Below, piece by piece: positions 1 through 9,398 of a stretch of DNA of 64,000 nt. Position numbers and translations under genes: made by a program. The stretch spans positions 1,798,001 through 1,862,000 of the forward strand of contig NZ_BIFS01000001.1 in NCBI RefSeq assembly GCF_003967555.1, in the 5' to 3' direction. The notes beneath the pieces are model-generated. The model did no database searches. It was not told the DNA's origin and was given only the letters and a program-made list of their open reading frames with translations. The first letter of the stretch is position 1. Each line of letters begins with the position of its first letter. Source of the stretch: Dictyobacter kobayashii (GTDB lineage: Bacteria > Chloroflexota > Ktedonobacteria > Ktedonobacterales > Ktedonobacteraceae).

Positions 1-911
1 GTCACTTTCTTCCAGCTTAACCAGGCATCTGTCGTCGTTAGTGGACCAGACGATATCACCTTGAGCCGCGATCTCCCCATGAACTAACACACCTGGTCTT
101 TCATCAGGCTGCCCAGGGTAATGTCCCAACCTGGTTTGATGAGGGTCTGGCCGTCTACAATCAGGCCTACCATGAAGCCAATATGCAAAATACATTTAAT
201 GATGAGCTCACCAAACACAGCCTGCTTCCGTTGCAAGGTTTAGATGCTTCATTTCCCAGGGATGCACAAAAAGCCTACCAGGCATATGCTCAGAGCTGGA
301 AGCTGGTTAGTTATATGTATGCAACGTTCGGGCTTAAAAAGATGGCGGCACTAATTCAAGCAACCCATAGCACAGATCAATCATTTGATAGCGATCTACA
401 AAAATCACTGGGCGTAGATTCATCACAGTTGGAGAACCAGTGGCACCTTCGCCTCAATCAACCAGCCACTTTATCAGGTACCCAACAAACGCAACAACCG
501 GCAACCCCAGCGGTTGACAGTAAACCAGTGGTAGCAGCAGATACCAGTGATAGCTATTTAATAGCGGCCGGGGGACTTTTAATAGTAGTGCCACTGCTAG
601 GCGGTATTGCTCTGTTAGTCTTTGTATTGATTAACCGCCGCAAAGTCAGGGCGCAGGCGGCATTACAGCAAGTACCAAACTCCATGTACCCAGGAAACTA
701 TATCAATTACAGCGGTCCAGATCGACAGCAACCCAATCACCATTATAGTCAACCATCGGCATATAGCCCTGCAGGACCATACGGGCCGGCAGAACAATAC
801 GCCAACACAGCAAACAGTGTTCCTCCCTCTTACTCTGCTTATCAACCCTATCCATGGGGAAATCCAGAGGTGACGACAATGGAGGAGCCTAAGCTAAATA
901 TAGAGGAGTAA
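1..911 (+). CDS. Peptidase MA-like zinc metallopeptidase, membrane-anchored (5' partial, one frameshift)
   Basis: The gene enters from the left edge. Bases 1-78 read in frame 1 (ending ...SRDLP). From base 78 the continuation is in frame 3: HELTH (78-92), then WFDEG about 24 residues on. This is the HEXXH...E zinc site of gluzincin proteases of the peptidase MA type. The two frames join if one C is added to the CCCC run at 75-78, giving DLPHELTH. A transmembrane helix follows at about 560-635, then a Pro/Tyr/Gln-rich cytoplasmic tail. The likely topology is an exported protease domain tethered by a C-terminal helix; the substrate is unknown. The stop at 909-911 lies just before dprA, whose SD overlaps this gene's end, so the two are probably co-transcribed. 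The frameshift could be a real mutation but fits the window-wide homopolymer indel pattern. Confidence 0.72.
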
Positions 912-920
912 AGCAACATT

Positions 921-2087
921 ATGGGCAAGAAGCAGCGGCGGGTGGAAGTGTATGATCCCTTAGCCCGATATTATCCTTCAGATGCGCTCTCTTTAGAGGA
1001 ACTAGCGTACTGGATCGCCTTTAGTCGCGTCATGGGCATTGGTCCGGTACGCTTTCAAATGTTATTAGATTATTTCGAGGAAGATGTGGCCCGCGCCTGG
1101 CAGGCGACTGCCCATGAACTGGCCTGCGTGGGCCTGGATCAGCGCACCATTGAGAGTTTCCTGAAACAGCGCGCCTGCATTGATCCCCCTCACGAATTAA
1201 AGCGCATAGAAAAACTACGCATCCAGGTGATCACCTGGAAGGACGCCTTATATCCTCCCTTATTGCGCAAAATTGAGTATTCCCCACCTGTACTATATGC
1301 CTGCGGGCAATTGACCTCAGACGATCTACACTACAGTATTGGTGTCGTTGGCACGCGCAAAATGAGCCACTATGGACGCCAGGTTACAGAACATTTTACA
1401 AAGGAACTGGTAAAGGGGCGTATCACTATTGTCAGTGGCCTGGCCCTGGGAGTAGATACGGTAGCCCATAATACGGCACTCGACAATGGCGGACGCACGA
1501 TTGCTGTCTTAGCCTGTGGATTAGATACCATCTATCCACCGGAGAATTATCACCTGGCCAGGCAGATTGTTGATTCGGGACAAGGCGTACTACTAACCGC
1601 GTTTCCGCTGGGTATAAAACCTGAAGCGGGCAACTTTCCAGCGCGCAACCACATCATCTCAGGGCTCTCCCTGGGTGTGCTGGTCACAGAAGCCCCTCCC
1701 AAAAGCGGAGCCCTGATTACGGCCAACTCAGCCCTGACCCAGGGTCGAGAGGTCTATGCGGTCCCTAGCAACATCTTTTCAGCCAACGGAGCGGGCGTCA
1801 ACAAACTTATTCGGGATGGCGCACACCCGGTCACGGATGTCAGCGATATTCTGGATCACCTCAATATCCACACCGTACCTCAAGACGAAACGCTTACGCT
1901 GCGCCAGCCGGCGAACCAGGAGGAAAGGGTTTTGCTGGCCCTGTTGACCCGCGAACCCCAACATATAGATGATCTGATCCGTGCCTCTGGCTTCGCCGCC
2001 CATACTGTCACAGCCACCCTGACCATCCTGGAATTAGATGGTCTTATCAAACATGTTGGCAATATGCAATATATGCTGAGCATATAA
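921..2087 (+). CDS. dprA: DNA-processing protein DprA
   Basis: The product is 388 residues, normal for the family. DprA binds incoming single-stranded DNA during natural transformation and loads RecA on it. The extended Rossmann (DNA_processg_A) core is clear: GVVGTRKMSHYG, then SGLALGVDTVAH, LACGLDTIYPPEN and the conserved FPARNHIISGLS stretch. An N-terminal helical HhH/SAM-like region precedes it, and a C-terminal winged helix of about 65 residues (ALLTREPQHIDDLIRAS...) follows. The ATG at 921 lies nine bases after the preceding stop, with GAGGAG just upstream. A palindrome-rich spacer follows. Family assignment is secure; competence of this organism is an inference. Confidence 0.95.
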   Translation: MGKKQRRVEVYDPLARYYPSDALSLEELAYWIAFSRVMGIGPVRFQMLLDYFEEDVARAWQATAHELACVGLDQRTIESFLKQRACIDPPHELKRIEKLRIQVITWKDALYPPLLRKIEYSPPVLYACGQLTSDDLHYSIGVVGTRKMSHYGRQVTEHFTKELVKGRITIVSGLALGVDTVAHNTALDNGGRTIAVLACGLDTIYPPENYHLARQIVDSGQGVLLTAFPLGIKPEAGNFPARNHIISGLSLGVLVTEAPPKSGALITANSALTQGREVYAVPSNIFSANGAGVNKLIRDGAHPVTDVSDILDHLNIHTVPQDETLTLRQPANQEERVLLALLTREPQHIDDLIRASGFAAHTVTATLTILELDGLIKHVGNMQYMLSI

Positions 2088-2134
2088 CAATAAGTGCTCA
2101 CACTGGCTCTGGTACGTGCGCTGACGCGCCCGAA

Positions 2135-2197
2135 CAAAATTTCTTTTGTGCTGAAAAAGTGCGCAGGGCGCACTTTTTCAGCACAAAAGAAATTTTG
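2135..2197. repeat. Long perfect hairpin, family member H1
   Basis: Arms 2135-2164 and 2168-2197 are exact 30-bp inverted repeats separated by AGG. The loop-proximal part, GAAAAAGTGCGC, matches the core seen at 15.2, 20.1 and 36.1 kb. A GTGCGCTGACGCGCCCG block lies about 5 bases before the left arm, as in other copies. It may act as a terminator for dprA or as a REP/MITE-like element. Confidence 0.85.
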
Positions 2198-2501
2198 CAC
2201 TATAATTATTGTTTTGGTTCTCATATTTTTGGTTCTCCGTCCTTCCGGGGGAAGGACGGAGAGGGTGGGTGGCGAGGACACCTCGCGCTCCGTCAGGGGC
2301 TACCGCCCCTGCACCCCGCTTTCCCCCTAAAGGACATAGGCCCATATTTTTTATTATTTGACGCATAAAATGCAGAATAAACATCTTACATACCACATAA
2401 TAAAAATCATGCTATACAACAAGACTCTCATGTCTGGCGACACCATCCGACATGAAAACGCTCATTTTCAGAGGAGATAAGCCTCATACAAATTTTCTTG
2501 T

Positions 2502-2653
2502 GTGGTGCAGGAGGGCGGCGAGCCCTCCTGCCGGGGCGCAGGGTGTCCCCGCCAAACCTCTCTTTTCTTTTTTCGCGCCGCCACAGGCGGCGCGAAAGGG
2601 AAAAGGTTAGGGCGGGGACACCCCGCGCCCCGGCAGGGAAGACCCTGCACCAC
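2502..2653. repeat. Nested 150-bp GC-rich hairpin
   Basis: Outer arms 2502-2511 and 2644-2653 are 10-bp complements (GTGGTGCAGG/CCTGCACCAC). Middle arms 2529-2539 with 2625-2635, and 2541-2553 with 2611-2623, pair almost perfectly. The tip is a 12-bp perfect stem (2571-2582 with 2586-2597) with loop ACA. The outermost sequence, CTTGTGTGGTGCA, equals the arm start of hairpins H2 and H4, so this looks like the same element with a larger insert between the arms. Confidence 0.8.
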
Positions 2654-2933
2654 CAGTTTTGGAAACTTTTTCAAAAGTTAGGGTGACTCATAAAGAAAAA
2701 AGGTGCGGGTGCGCCAGCGCACGTCCGCACGGGGGAAATATTCAGACAACATATAATAAACACAGGTGTATACCAATGTATAAAAATTCATACACGATCA
2801 TAGGGATAGCAGTGATATGGTAATCTTAAGCAAGGAAGAGTATTATCTCGCCTTATGGATCAAAGCAGATGGTAAAAAATATACACACCATCACGCTACA
2901 CATTACACATCTAATTTAACATAGAGGAATACC

Positions 2934-5590
2934 ATGATCTATCTTGATCACCTATTGAGAGCAACGCAAGGTAGCCTGCGTCAGCGGAGTAAGTATACCC
3001 ATTTCCGGGCATTTAGCCACGATACACGCCAGGTGATGCCCAACGAAATGTTTGTTGCGGTACGCGGAGAACGAGGCAATGGCCATGATTATGTACTCGA
3101 TGCCATCCGCAAAGGAGCAGTTGGGCTTCTACTAGAGGAGCAGGTGTTTCAACATTTTTCCGAACAGACTAAATCCGCCCTTGCCAGTGAAGAGGTCTCA
3201 ATAGTTGTGGTTGAGGATACACGCGTGGCCCTGCAACAATACGCCAGCGCGATCCTGGAAATCTGGCATCCCACGGTTATTGCTGTCACTGGCAGCGTAG
3301 GCAAGACGAGTACCAAAGAGGCCATCGCAACCGTACTCTCGCGCCAGTTTACAACCTTTCGCAGCTGGCAAAATTATAACGATATGCTAGGAATTCCGCT
3401 ATCACTGGGACGTCTGGAAGCACGACATGAATATGCCGTCATTGAACTGGGCTGTGACCATCCCGGCGAAATCGCCGCCCTCTGTCGTATGTTACGTCCA
3501 CAGATTGGCGTCCTGACTAATATCAGCCCCGTTCAACTCCAATATTTTAGCTCACTTGAACATTTAGCCTTTGAGCTAGGTACCCTGCTCACCAGTTTGC
3601 CCGAGGGCGGACAATTCTTCTATAACCAGAATGATCCAATCATTCAGTCCATGCTGGAGCAACATGTGCACCAGGTCTTACGCACCGTAACCTGCCATCC
3701 CTTCTTGCCAGACACCATGGGAAAGGCTGCTGAACGCCGCCAGGTGACAGTCGGCTGGAATGGCATCCAGGGAACAATCACGCGTCCAGGCAACGGAGAA
3801 CATGGGAAAGGCGAGCATAATGGGGCGACGCTCCAATTAAGCTCACAACTATTGGGAGAGCACAACTTTGCTACCATGCTAGCCGCTCACCAGATTGGGC
3901 TTAGCCGTGGCATCTATCCAACCCTGGTCGAACAGGCACTGACCACTTTGAAGCCTCAATCAGGCCGGCTCAATCCACTCCCTGGTATTCGACAATCAAT
4001 GTTGCTGGACGACACCCATAACGCGGCGCCCGCCTCTGTCAAAGCAGGCTTACAGACACTCAGTGCATTAGCTGGAGAGCAGAGTCAGCGCATCGCGATC
4101 CTGGGTGACATGCTGCATCTAGGTGATTTTGAAGCGGAAGCGCACCGCTCCATCGGGCAAGAAATTACCCACTACGTCGACTATCTAATCACGCGTGGTG
4201 AATGGGCCACCTTGATCGCCGAAGAAGCGCAAATGGCAGGTATGGATACTGAACATATCATCATGACTTCAACCCACGAAGATGCCGCACAGGCGGCGCG
4301 CCGCATTCTGGCATCTCTTCCTGATGCCGACAAAAATGCGGTAATCTTAATCAAGGGTTCGGAAGAGACACGCATGGAACGGGTTACCGAGTTGCTGATG
4401 GCTCGTCCCTGGGAGGCCTCAGAACTGCTGGTACGCCAGACGCCCGGCTGGAAAAAGACCATTTTCCGACACGCCGAGCGTCCGACCTGGGTGGAAATCG
4501 ACCTGAACGCCATCGGCAGCAATACGCGCCATATCGCATCCATGGTAGGACCCCAGACGCAGGTCCTGGTCGCACTCAAAGCCGATGCATATGGACATGG
4601 CGCCCTCAAAGTCGCCCGCACAGTGCTGCAAAATGGGGCCAGTATGCTTGGGGTAGCGACGGTTAGCGAAGCCCTACCCTTGCGCGAGGCGCATATTAAC
4701 GCCCCAATTCTTGTCTTTGGCTATGTACCGCGCTGGCAAATGCGCGAAGCCCTGCGTTTAGGCGTCAGTGTGACCATCTACTCCAAAGAAGAGGCGCAGG
4801 CACTTTCACAGGCAGCACAGGCGTTGGATAAAACGGTCAAGGTCCATGTCAAAGTCGATACCGGCATGGGACGGCTGGGCATTCGTTTTGAAGAGCTACC
4901 AGCTATCATAGAACTGGTGCGTGAAGCTGGCCAACTCTCAGGGCTAGAACTCGAAGGTCTCTACACCCACTTCGCCCAGGCCGACGCTGAAGACCAGAGC
5001 CATGTGCGTCTGCAACTCGCTCGCTTCCAGGAGGTCTTACAGGCATTGGAGGCAGAAGGGCTGCGTCCACCAATCGTCCATGCCGCTAATAGTGCTGCCA
5101 CATTAACCATCCCCGAAGCACGCTTCGATATGGTACGCCCTGGTATCGCCATCTATGGATTGGACCCATCCCCCTATGTACGACTGCCAGAAGGCTTCCG
5201 GGCCGCCCTCTCATTTAAGACGCAGGTATCGCAGGTGAAATGGGTACCCGCTGGTGAGGGTATCAGTTATGGCAGTACATATGTCACAGAACGTCCCACA
5301 CGTATCGCCGTCCTACCCGTTGGCTACGCCGATGGCTTTCGCCGCAGTCCGCAGAACTGGGGAGTGTCCTTATTCATGGTCAAGAAGCGCCGCTCATTGG
5401 CCGTGTATGTATGGACCAGAGCATGATCGATGTCACCCATATTCCACAGGCACGCATGGGCGATGAAGTGGTATTGATCGGCCACCAGGGGGAAGCGACC
5501 CTCACAGCGGAAGAAATTGCCAGCCGACTGGGCACCATCAACTACGAGGTCGTCTCAGAATTGCTCGCCCGGGTCCCGCGCGTGGATTAA
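2934..5590 (+). CDS. Fused MurF ligase-alanine racemase (one frameshift near the end)
   Basis: This is a bifunctional cell-wall enzyme, about 885 residues once restored. The N-terminal ~470 residues are MurF, which adds D-Ala-D-Ala to UDP-MurNAc-tripeptide; [11 protein letters not shown] is the ATP-binding loop. Residues ~495-885 are alanine racemase, which makes D-Ala. The PLP lysine is Lys549 ([11 protein letters not shown]) and the catalytic Tyr is Tyr779 (GISYGSTYV). As written, the frame runs to a stop at 5424-5426 with an unrelated tail ([10 protein letters not shown]). One extra G in the GGGG run at 5359-5362 restores [20 protein letters not shown] and the full racemase C-terminus to 5588-5590. 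ATG 2934 has GAGGA upstream. Such fusions are known, notably in Bacteroidetes. The frameshift is more likely an assembly indel than inactivation. Confidence 0.9.
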
Positions 5591-5689
5591 TCCAGCTTGA
5601 GTTAGCCCGACCGCCACTACAACCGGCTGCGTCGATAATACGTAACAGAGATGAAGAGAATAAACTCATGATTGCAGAACGAGAATTAT

Positions 5690-5718
5690 TTGACATAGTG
5701 GAAGGCGTTGAGTAATCA
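5690..5718 (+). promoter_or_regulatory. Possible sigma-70-type promoter before the lipid kinase
   Basis: TTGACA at 5690-5695 and TAATCA at 5713-5718 are separated by 17 bases. Transcription would start near 5725, leaving a very short leader before the SD at 5727-5730. The -35 is perfect, the -10 imperfect. Confidence 0.35.
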
Positions 5719-5736
5719 ATAGTAATGAGGTTCATA

Positions 5737-6717
5737 ATGCAAGAGACGACAGATCAAGCGAATTCATCCCTCGAAAAAAAAAGCACCAAAGCTATATTGA
5801 TCGCGAATCCAACCTCAGGCAGTTATACATTCCATGCCCATCAGATTGAGAATATCGTCTCAACGCTTCGTAAGCAGGGCTGGCAGGCTGAGCTGAAACT
5901 AACCCGGGCTGGTGGTGATGCCAAACGCCTGGCCAGTGAGGCCGTGCAACAAAAGATCGATGTAGTGATCGCCATCGGTGGGGATGGCACTATTCATGAA
6001 ATAATTCAAGGACTGGCGGGCAGCGAGACGGCGCTGGGGGTCCTCCCCAGTGGAACGGTCAATGTCTGGGCCCGCGAAGTCGGCATTCCATTGGACCTCA
6101 ACGGTGCCTGCAATATCTTACTCAATGGTCAAACACGCCGCATCGATCTGGGTAAAATTCAAGATCGCTATTTCTTGCTCATGGTTGGTATTGGAGTAGA
6201 TGGCGAGGTTACACAGGCAGTAGAGAAAAAACCGGTCAAACGCCTGGGCGTGGTTGGCTATCTGCTGGTAGCAGCCTGGTGGGGAGCCCGCTATCCAGCT
6301 TTTCGGGCGACTGTGACGCTGGGAGGACAGACAATTAAGGTTAATGCGCTCCAGGTAATCATCGGCAATACACAACTTTATGGTGGCGCCATGAAATATA
6401 CCTGGCGCGCAAAATGCGATGATGGGCTCCTTGATCTCTGTGTCATACGCAGACAGAGCCTGCTACGCCGAGGAGCGGTCCTGATAGATTTCCTGCTCAG
6501 ACGCCACCAACGTCGCCAGTGGGTACGCTACGAAACTGGTGAGACCATTAAGCTTACCACCACAGAGGCAGTCGCTATCCAGGTTGACGGCGAACCACTA
6601 GGCCATACCAGCACTTCAGAAGAAGAGCCAACCCTCTTGAGTGTCGCACCTCAAGCATTAAAAGTGATTGTGCCACGCACGGCTCCTAAAGATTTGTTCT
6701 CTCAGCAGCCGCTGTAA
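5737..6717 (+). CDS. Diacylglycerol/sphingosine kinase-family lipid kinase
   Basis: This is a lipid kinase of the DAGK_cat family (YegS/DgkB/BmrU group), about 326 residues, which phosphorylates lipid hydroxyls using ATP. The nucleotide-binding GGDGT motif is at about residues 81-85 (AIGGDGTIHE), preceded by IANPTSG and followed by LPSGTVNVWAREVGI, all family hallmarks. The C-terminal beta-rich domain ends in VQVDGEP-like sequence (IQVDGEPLG). I chose ATG 5737 over ATG 5725 because GAGG at 5727-5730 gives 6-base spacing. It probably recycles diacylglycerol from membrane lipids; the exact substrate cannot be told from sequence. Confidence 0.85.
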   Translation: MQETTDQANSSLEKKSTKAILIANPTSGSYTFHAHQIENIVSTLRKQGWQAELKLTRAGGDAKRLASEAVQQKIDVVIAIGGDGTIHEIIQGLAGSETALGVLPSGTVNVWAREVGIPLDLNGACNILLNGQTRRIDLGKIQDRYFLLMVGIGVDGEVTQAVEKKPVKRLGVVGYLLVAAWWGARYPAFRATVTLGGQTIKVNALQVIIGNTQLYGGAMKYTWRAKCDDGLLDLCVIRRQSLLRRGAVLIDFLLRRHQRRQWVRYETGETIKLTTTEAVAIQVDGEPLGHTSTSEEEPTLLSVAPQALKVIVPRTAPKDLFSQQPL

Positions 6718-6785
6718 CGTATTATTACTACAACCCATCGCGATCGATGGTAATACAGCGGCCGCGCAGAGGAGATAAAAAGAGT

Positions 6786-8546
6786 ATGGCCAAATCTATC
6801 TTACAAGAGCGGCAACGTGCCCTCTTACAGCAGGAAAAGCAATTAGCGATTGATCTGGCAAGCTGCCTGGAAAATTTTGAGGGGGGCGAACCCTATGAGA
6901 AAACTTTGCGCCAGGTCACGGCCTCACTCGATGATCTATTCTTGCTGGTAATTGTGGGCGAGTTCAATGCCGGTAAATCTGCCTGCATCAACGCCCTGCT
7001 CCACAGTGATGTGCTGGAAGAAGGGGTCATTCCAACCACACACCAGGTAACAATCCTGCGCCATGGTGATGTGCAGGCGCAGCATATACTGGCACAGGAA
7101 ATCCTTGAAATGGATTATCCGGCGGAATTTTTACGCGACATCAGTATTGTAGATACGCCAGGTGTTAATGCGATCCTACTCGAACACCAGCGCCTCACCG
7201 AAGAATTTGTACCCCGCAGCGATCTGATCCTGTTTATCACCTCAACCGATCGGCCCTTTACCCAGAGCGAAAAGAATTTCCTTGAACGCATCCGTGCCTG
7301 GGGCAAAAAAGTTGTGTTCGTATTGAATAAAATTGATCTGCTACGCTCACCAGAAGAATTGCAGAAAATCACAGCTTTTATCTCCAGCAATTGTCAGCAA
7401 TTGTTAGGATTTAAACCTGATATCTTTCCGGTCTCAGCACTACAGGCGCAACAGGCACGCCAGGCGGTCGGACATGAGGCAGTGGAACTATGGGAACGCA
7501 GCCATTTTGGCCAGCTCGAAGAGTATCTGTTTAAGACGTTGGACGCCGAGGAGCGTGTACGCCTGAAGCTATTAAGCCCGCTGGGCGTTATGCAGCGTCT
7601 CCTTGATCAAACACGAACCTCGGTGGAGGAGCGCGCCAAACTCCTGACCGAAGACGCACGTACCGTCACCAATATCGAAGATCAGGTCACATACTATCGC
7701 GAGGATATGCAACGTAACTTCAAACATCGTCTGACAGAAATCTCCAATGTCGTCCTGGAGATGCGCCAGCGCGGCGATTACTTCTTTGAAGATACCATTC
7801 GCCTGCGCCGCATTCTCGACCTGGTGCAAGGTGAACGTATTCGTCGTGAATTCGAACATGAGGTATTGGGAGATAGTGCGGCGCGCATCGAACACGCGGT
7901 ACAAGAGATGATCGATTGGATGGTTGAACAGGAACATCACTTCTGGCAAAATATCATGGAGTATATCGATCGACGGCGCGAAGTAAGCCTGCGGCGCGAA
8001 GACAAAATGATCGGGACGGTCAGTCGCCAGTTTGACTACAATCGTCGCCTCCTTCTCCAATCCGTCGCACATACCGTCACCGGAGTTATCCAAACCTACG
8101 ATCAAGAAGCTGAGTCTACCCAGTTATCACAGGACATGCGGAGTACGGTAGCCCAGGCAGTGATCACTGGAGCTGGCGGTATCGGACTGGGAGCAATCAT
8201 TGTGGCTTTTATGGGAACACTGGCAGCCGACGTCACCGGCATTATTGCAGGGATAGGCTTGCTATTAGTCGGGTATGGTATTATTCCACTGCGCCGTAAA
8301 CAGGCCAAACGAGCCTTCGATGAGAAAATGAGAGAGCTGCAAGAAGGTCTGAGTACAGCCATGAGCGAACAGTTTCGCAAGGAGTTACAGAACTCGGTCA
8401 GCCGTATTGAAGACGCCATCGCACCTTATACGCGCTTTGTACGCTCAGAGCAACAAAAGACAGCCGAGATCCAGGGGCGCATTAGTCAGCTGGATACCAC
8501 TATCAATACCATTAAAAATGAGATAGAGAAAGGCCAGGCTAGATAG
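6786..8546 (+). CDS. Bacterial dynamin-like GTPase
   Basis: The product is about 586 residues. G1 is GEFNAGKS (58-65), G3 DTPG (123-126) and G4 NKID (181-184), the dynamin_N order. Long helical segments follow, then a hydrophobic hairpin at about 455-505 (GIGLGAIIVAFMG..., GIGLLLVGYGII) and a C-terminal coiled coil. This fits membrane-remodelling bacterial dynamin-like proteins, in which the hydrophobic paddle inserts in the bilayer. I chose ATG 6786 because GAGGAGAT lies upstream; an earlier in-frame ATG at 6747 has no SD. It follows the lipid kinase by 68 bases, so a shared membrane-maintenance operon is plausible but inferred. Confidence 0.85.
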   Translation: MAKSILQERQRALLQQEKQLAIDLASCLENFEGGEPYEKTLRQVTASLDDLFLLVIVGEFNAGKSACINALLHSDVLEEGVIPTTHQVTILRHGDVQAQHILAQEILEMDYPAEFLRDISIVDTPGVNAILLEHQRLTEEFVPRSDLILFITSTDRPFTQSEKNFLERIRAWGKKVVFVLNKIDLLRSPEELQKITAFISSNCQQLLGFKPDIFPVSALQAQQARQAVGHEAVELWERSHFGQLEEYLFKTLDAEERVRLKLLSPLGVMQRLLDQTRTSVEERAKLLTEDARTVTNIEDQVTYYREDMQRNFKHRLTEISNVVLEMRQRGDYFFEDTIRLRRILDLVQGERIRREFEHEVLGDSAARIEHAVQEMIDWMVEQEHHFWQNIMEYIDRRREVSLRREDKMIGTVSRQFDYNRRLLLQSVAHTVTGVIQTYDQEAESTQLSQDMRSTVAQAVITGAGGIGLGAIIVAFMGTLAADVTGIIAGIGLLLVGYGIIPLRRKQAKRAFDEKMRELQEGLSTAMSEQFRKELQNSVSRIEDAIAPYTRFVRSEQQKTAEIQGRISQLDTTINTIKNEIEKGQAR

Positions 8547-8604
8547 GTGCTACCTGGAGCATATTATGCACCAGAGGCAGAGTCAGAAGAAAGATTAGAA
8601 TGCC

Positions 8605-8647
8605 CGTGAAAATTAAAAGGCCCAGTGCGAGACCTTTAATTTTCACG
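8605..8647. terminator. Bidirectional terminator between convergent genes
   Basis: CGTGAAAATTAAAAGG and CCTTTAATTTTCACG form a 15-bp stem with one bulged A around a 12-base loop. It lies between the GTPase gene (ends 8546) and the minus-strand membrane protein gene (ends 8671). AT-rich arms supply U-tracts in both directions. Confidence 0.7.
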
Positions 8648-8670
8648 CTTATTAATTTGCCTGTATAGGG

Positions 8671-9087
8671 TTACAAATTGAAGATCAGATTAATGAGAAC
8701 GATAGCACCGCAAGCCGCAAAAAACATGCCAAAGCCAATAGCACTACCAACATTTTGCATTAAGTCACTGGAAATAGGTATAAGTACCCCGAGCGAAACA
8801 ATGGCCAATGCCAGACGCTGACCAGCGGATGCTCTGGGCCTGCTGCTACGTGGTTGATGTAATTTACCACTAAAATCTTGATTCTGTGTCAGGCGTTGTC
8901 CTAGACGTTGGGCAACCGCCTCCACGAAATTATCATCCTCAAATTTATTTGTACCAACTGGCTGGCCATAGGCGGCCTGCTCTCGCTCATAGGGTGGTAC
9001 ATCCCGACCGGCGGTTGCGGTACCTTCATAACCCTGATAAGCCGCTGGATTGGGGCGCTGCTCCTGTGAATCCATTTGTGGTGCCAT
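8671..9087 (-). CDS. Small two-helix membrane protein, unknown function
   Basis: The product is 138 residues and unrecognised. The N-terminal ~95 residues are hydrophilic and Gln/Tyr/Pro-rich (QGYEGTATAG...), with a short helical patch (FVEAVAQRLGQRLTQ). Two hydrophobic segments follow (ALAIVSLGVLIPISS and AIGFGMFFAACGAIVLINLIF), ending in the membrane. The start at 9087 is preferred because GTGAGG lies about 9 bases upstream. A disordered cytoplasmic tail with a C-terminal double-pass anchor is the likely layout. No neighbour suggests a role. Confidence 0.65.
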   Translation of the reverse strand: MAPQMDSQEQRPNPAAYQGYEGTATAGRDVPPYEREQAAYGQPVGTNKFEDDNFVEAVAQRLGQRLTQNQDFSGKLHQPRSSRPRASAGQRLALAIVSLGVLIPISSDLMQNVGSAIGFGMFFAACGAIVLINLIFNL

Positions 9088-9185
9088 GCTGTAATACCTC
9101 ACTCTCAAAAGTCCCTAAAGATGTGTATGTTCTCTTCTTTTTACATTACGTCTACTATATTTATAAAGTTGTATTTCGCACAGCT

Positions 9186-9373
9186 ATGTACAAACTAGCT
9201 AATCAAATTAAGAATGGGGTACACTATAGCAAAAAGCAGGTCAATGATATTCTCAAACACTATCACCCTGATCAGACTCACACCGATGTGAGCTGATCAG
9301 TACTCATGAAGGTTTGATGCAGAGGAACGATAATATCTACTGGCGTGTTGAGCAGGGCACTAAGCATAATTAG
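9186..9373 (+). CDS. Small DUF2087-like protein (one frameshift)
   Basis: From ATG 9186 the frame reads MYKLANQIKNGVHYSKKQVN then DILKHYHPD and stops at 9294-9296. One extra C at CC 9283-9284 joins this to a second frame reading ELISTHEGLMQRNDNIYWRV and ending at 9371-9373. The joined protein is about 62 residues. It resembles the DUF2087 pattern: YS-x2-EVN-x-ILK-x2-H-x-D, then RREL, then a YWR-type end. DUF2087 often sits with small regulators; its biochemical role is not established to my knowledge. No strong SD precedes ATG 9186, so the start is uncertain. The next gene starts 25 bases downstream. Confidence 0.5.
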
Positions 9374-9398
9374 AGATAAACATAAAGGATGGAACCCG

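Larger units (their letters stand above)
2088..2933. other. Gene-free spacer packed with palindromes
   Basis: These 846 bases between dprA and murF-alr carry no convincing gene. They hold at least five hairpins: 2135-2197 (30-bp perfect arms), 2235-2261 (12-bp arms, loop GGG), 2272-2286 (GCGAGG/CCTCGC, loop ACA), the nested hairpin at 2502-2653, and a GC-rich hairpin at about 2703-2730. The last 200 bases are AT-rich and probably hold the murF-alr promoter, which I cannot place exactly. Open frames here are artefacts of the GC-rich palindromes. Confidence 0.8.

Noticed and set aside
2094..2686. Short open frames near 2.1-2.7 kb
   Set aside because: They are produced by GC-rich palindromes and appear on both strands symmetrically.
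7572..8105. 177-codon minus-strand frame
   Set aside because: It lies inside the dynamin-like gene, which has strong motif support on the plus strand.
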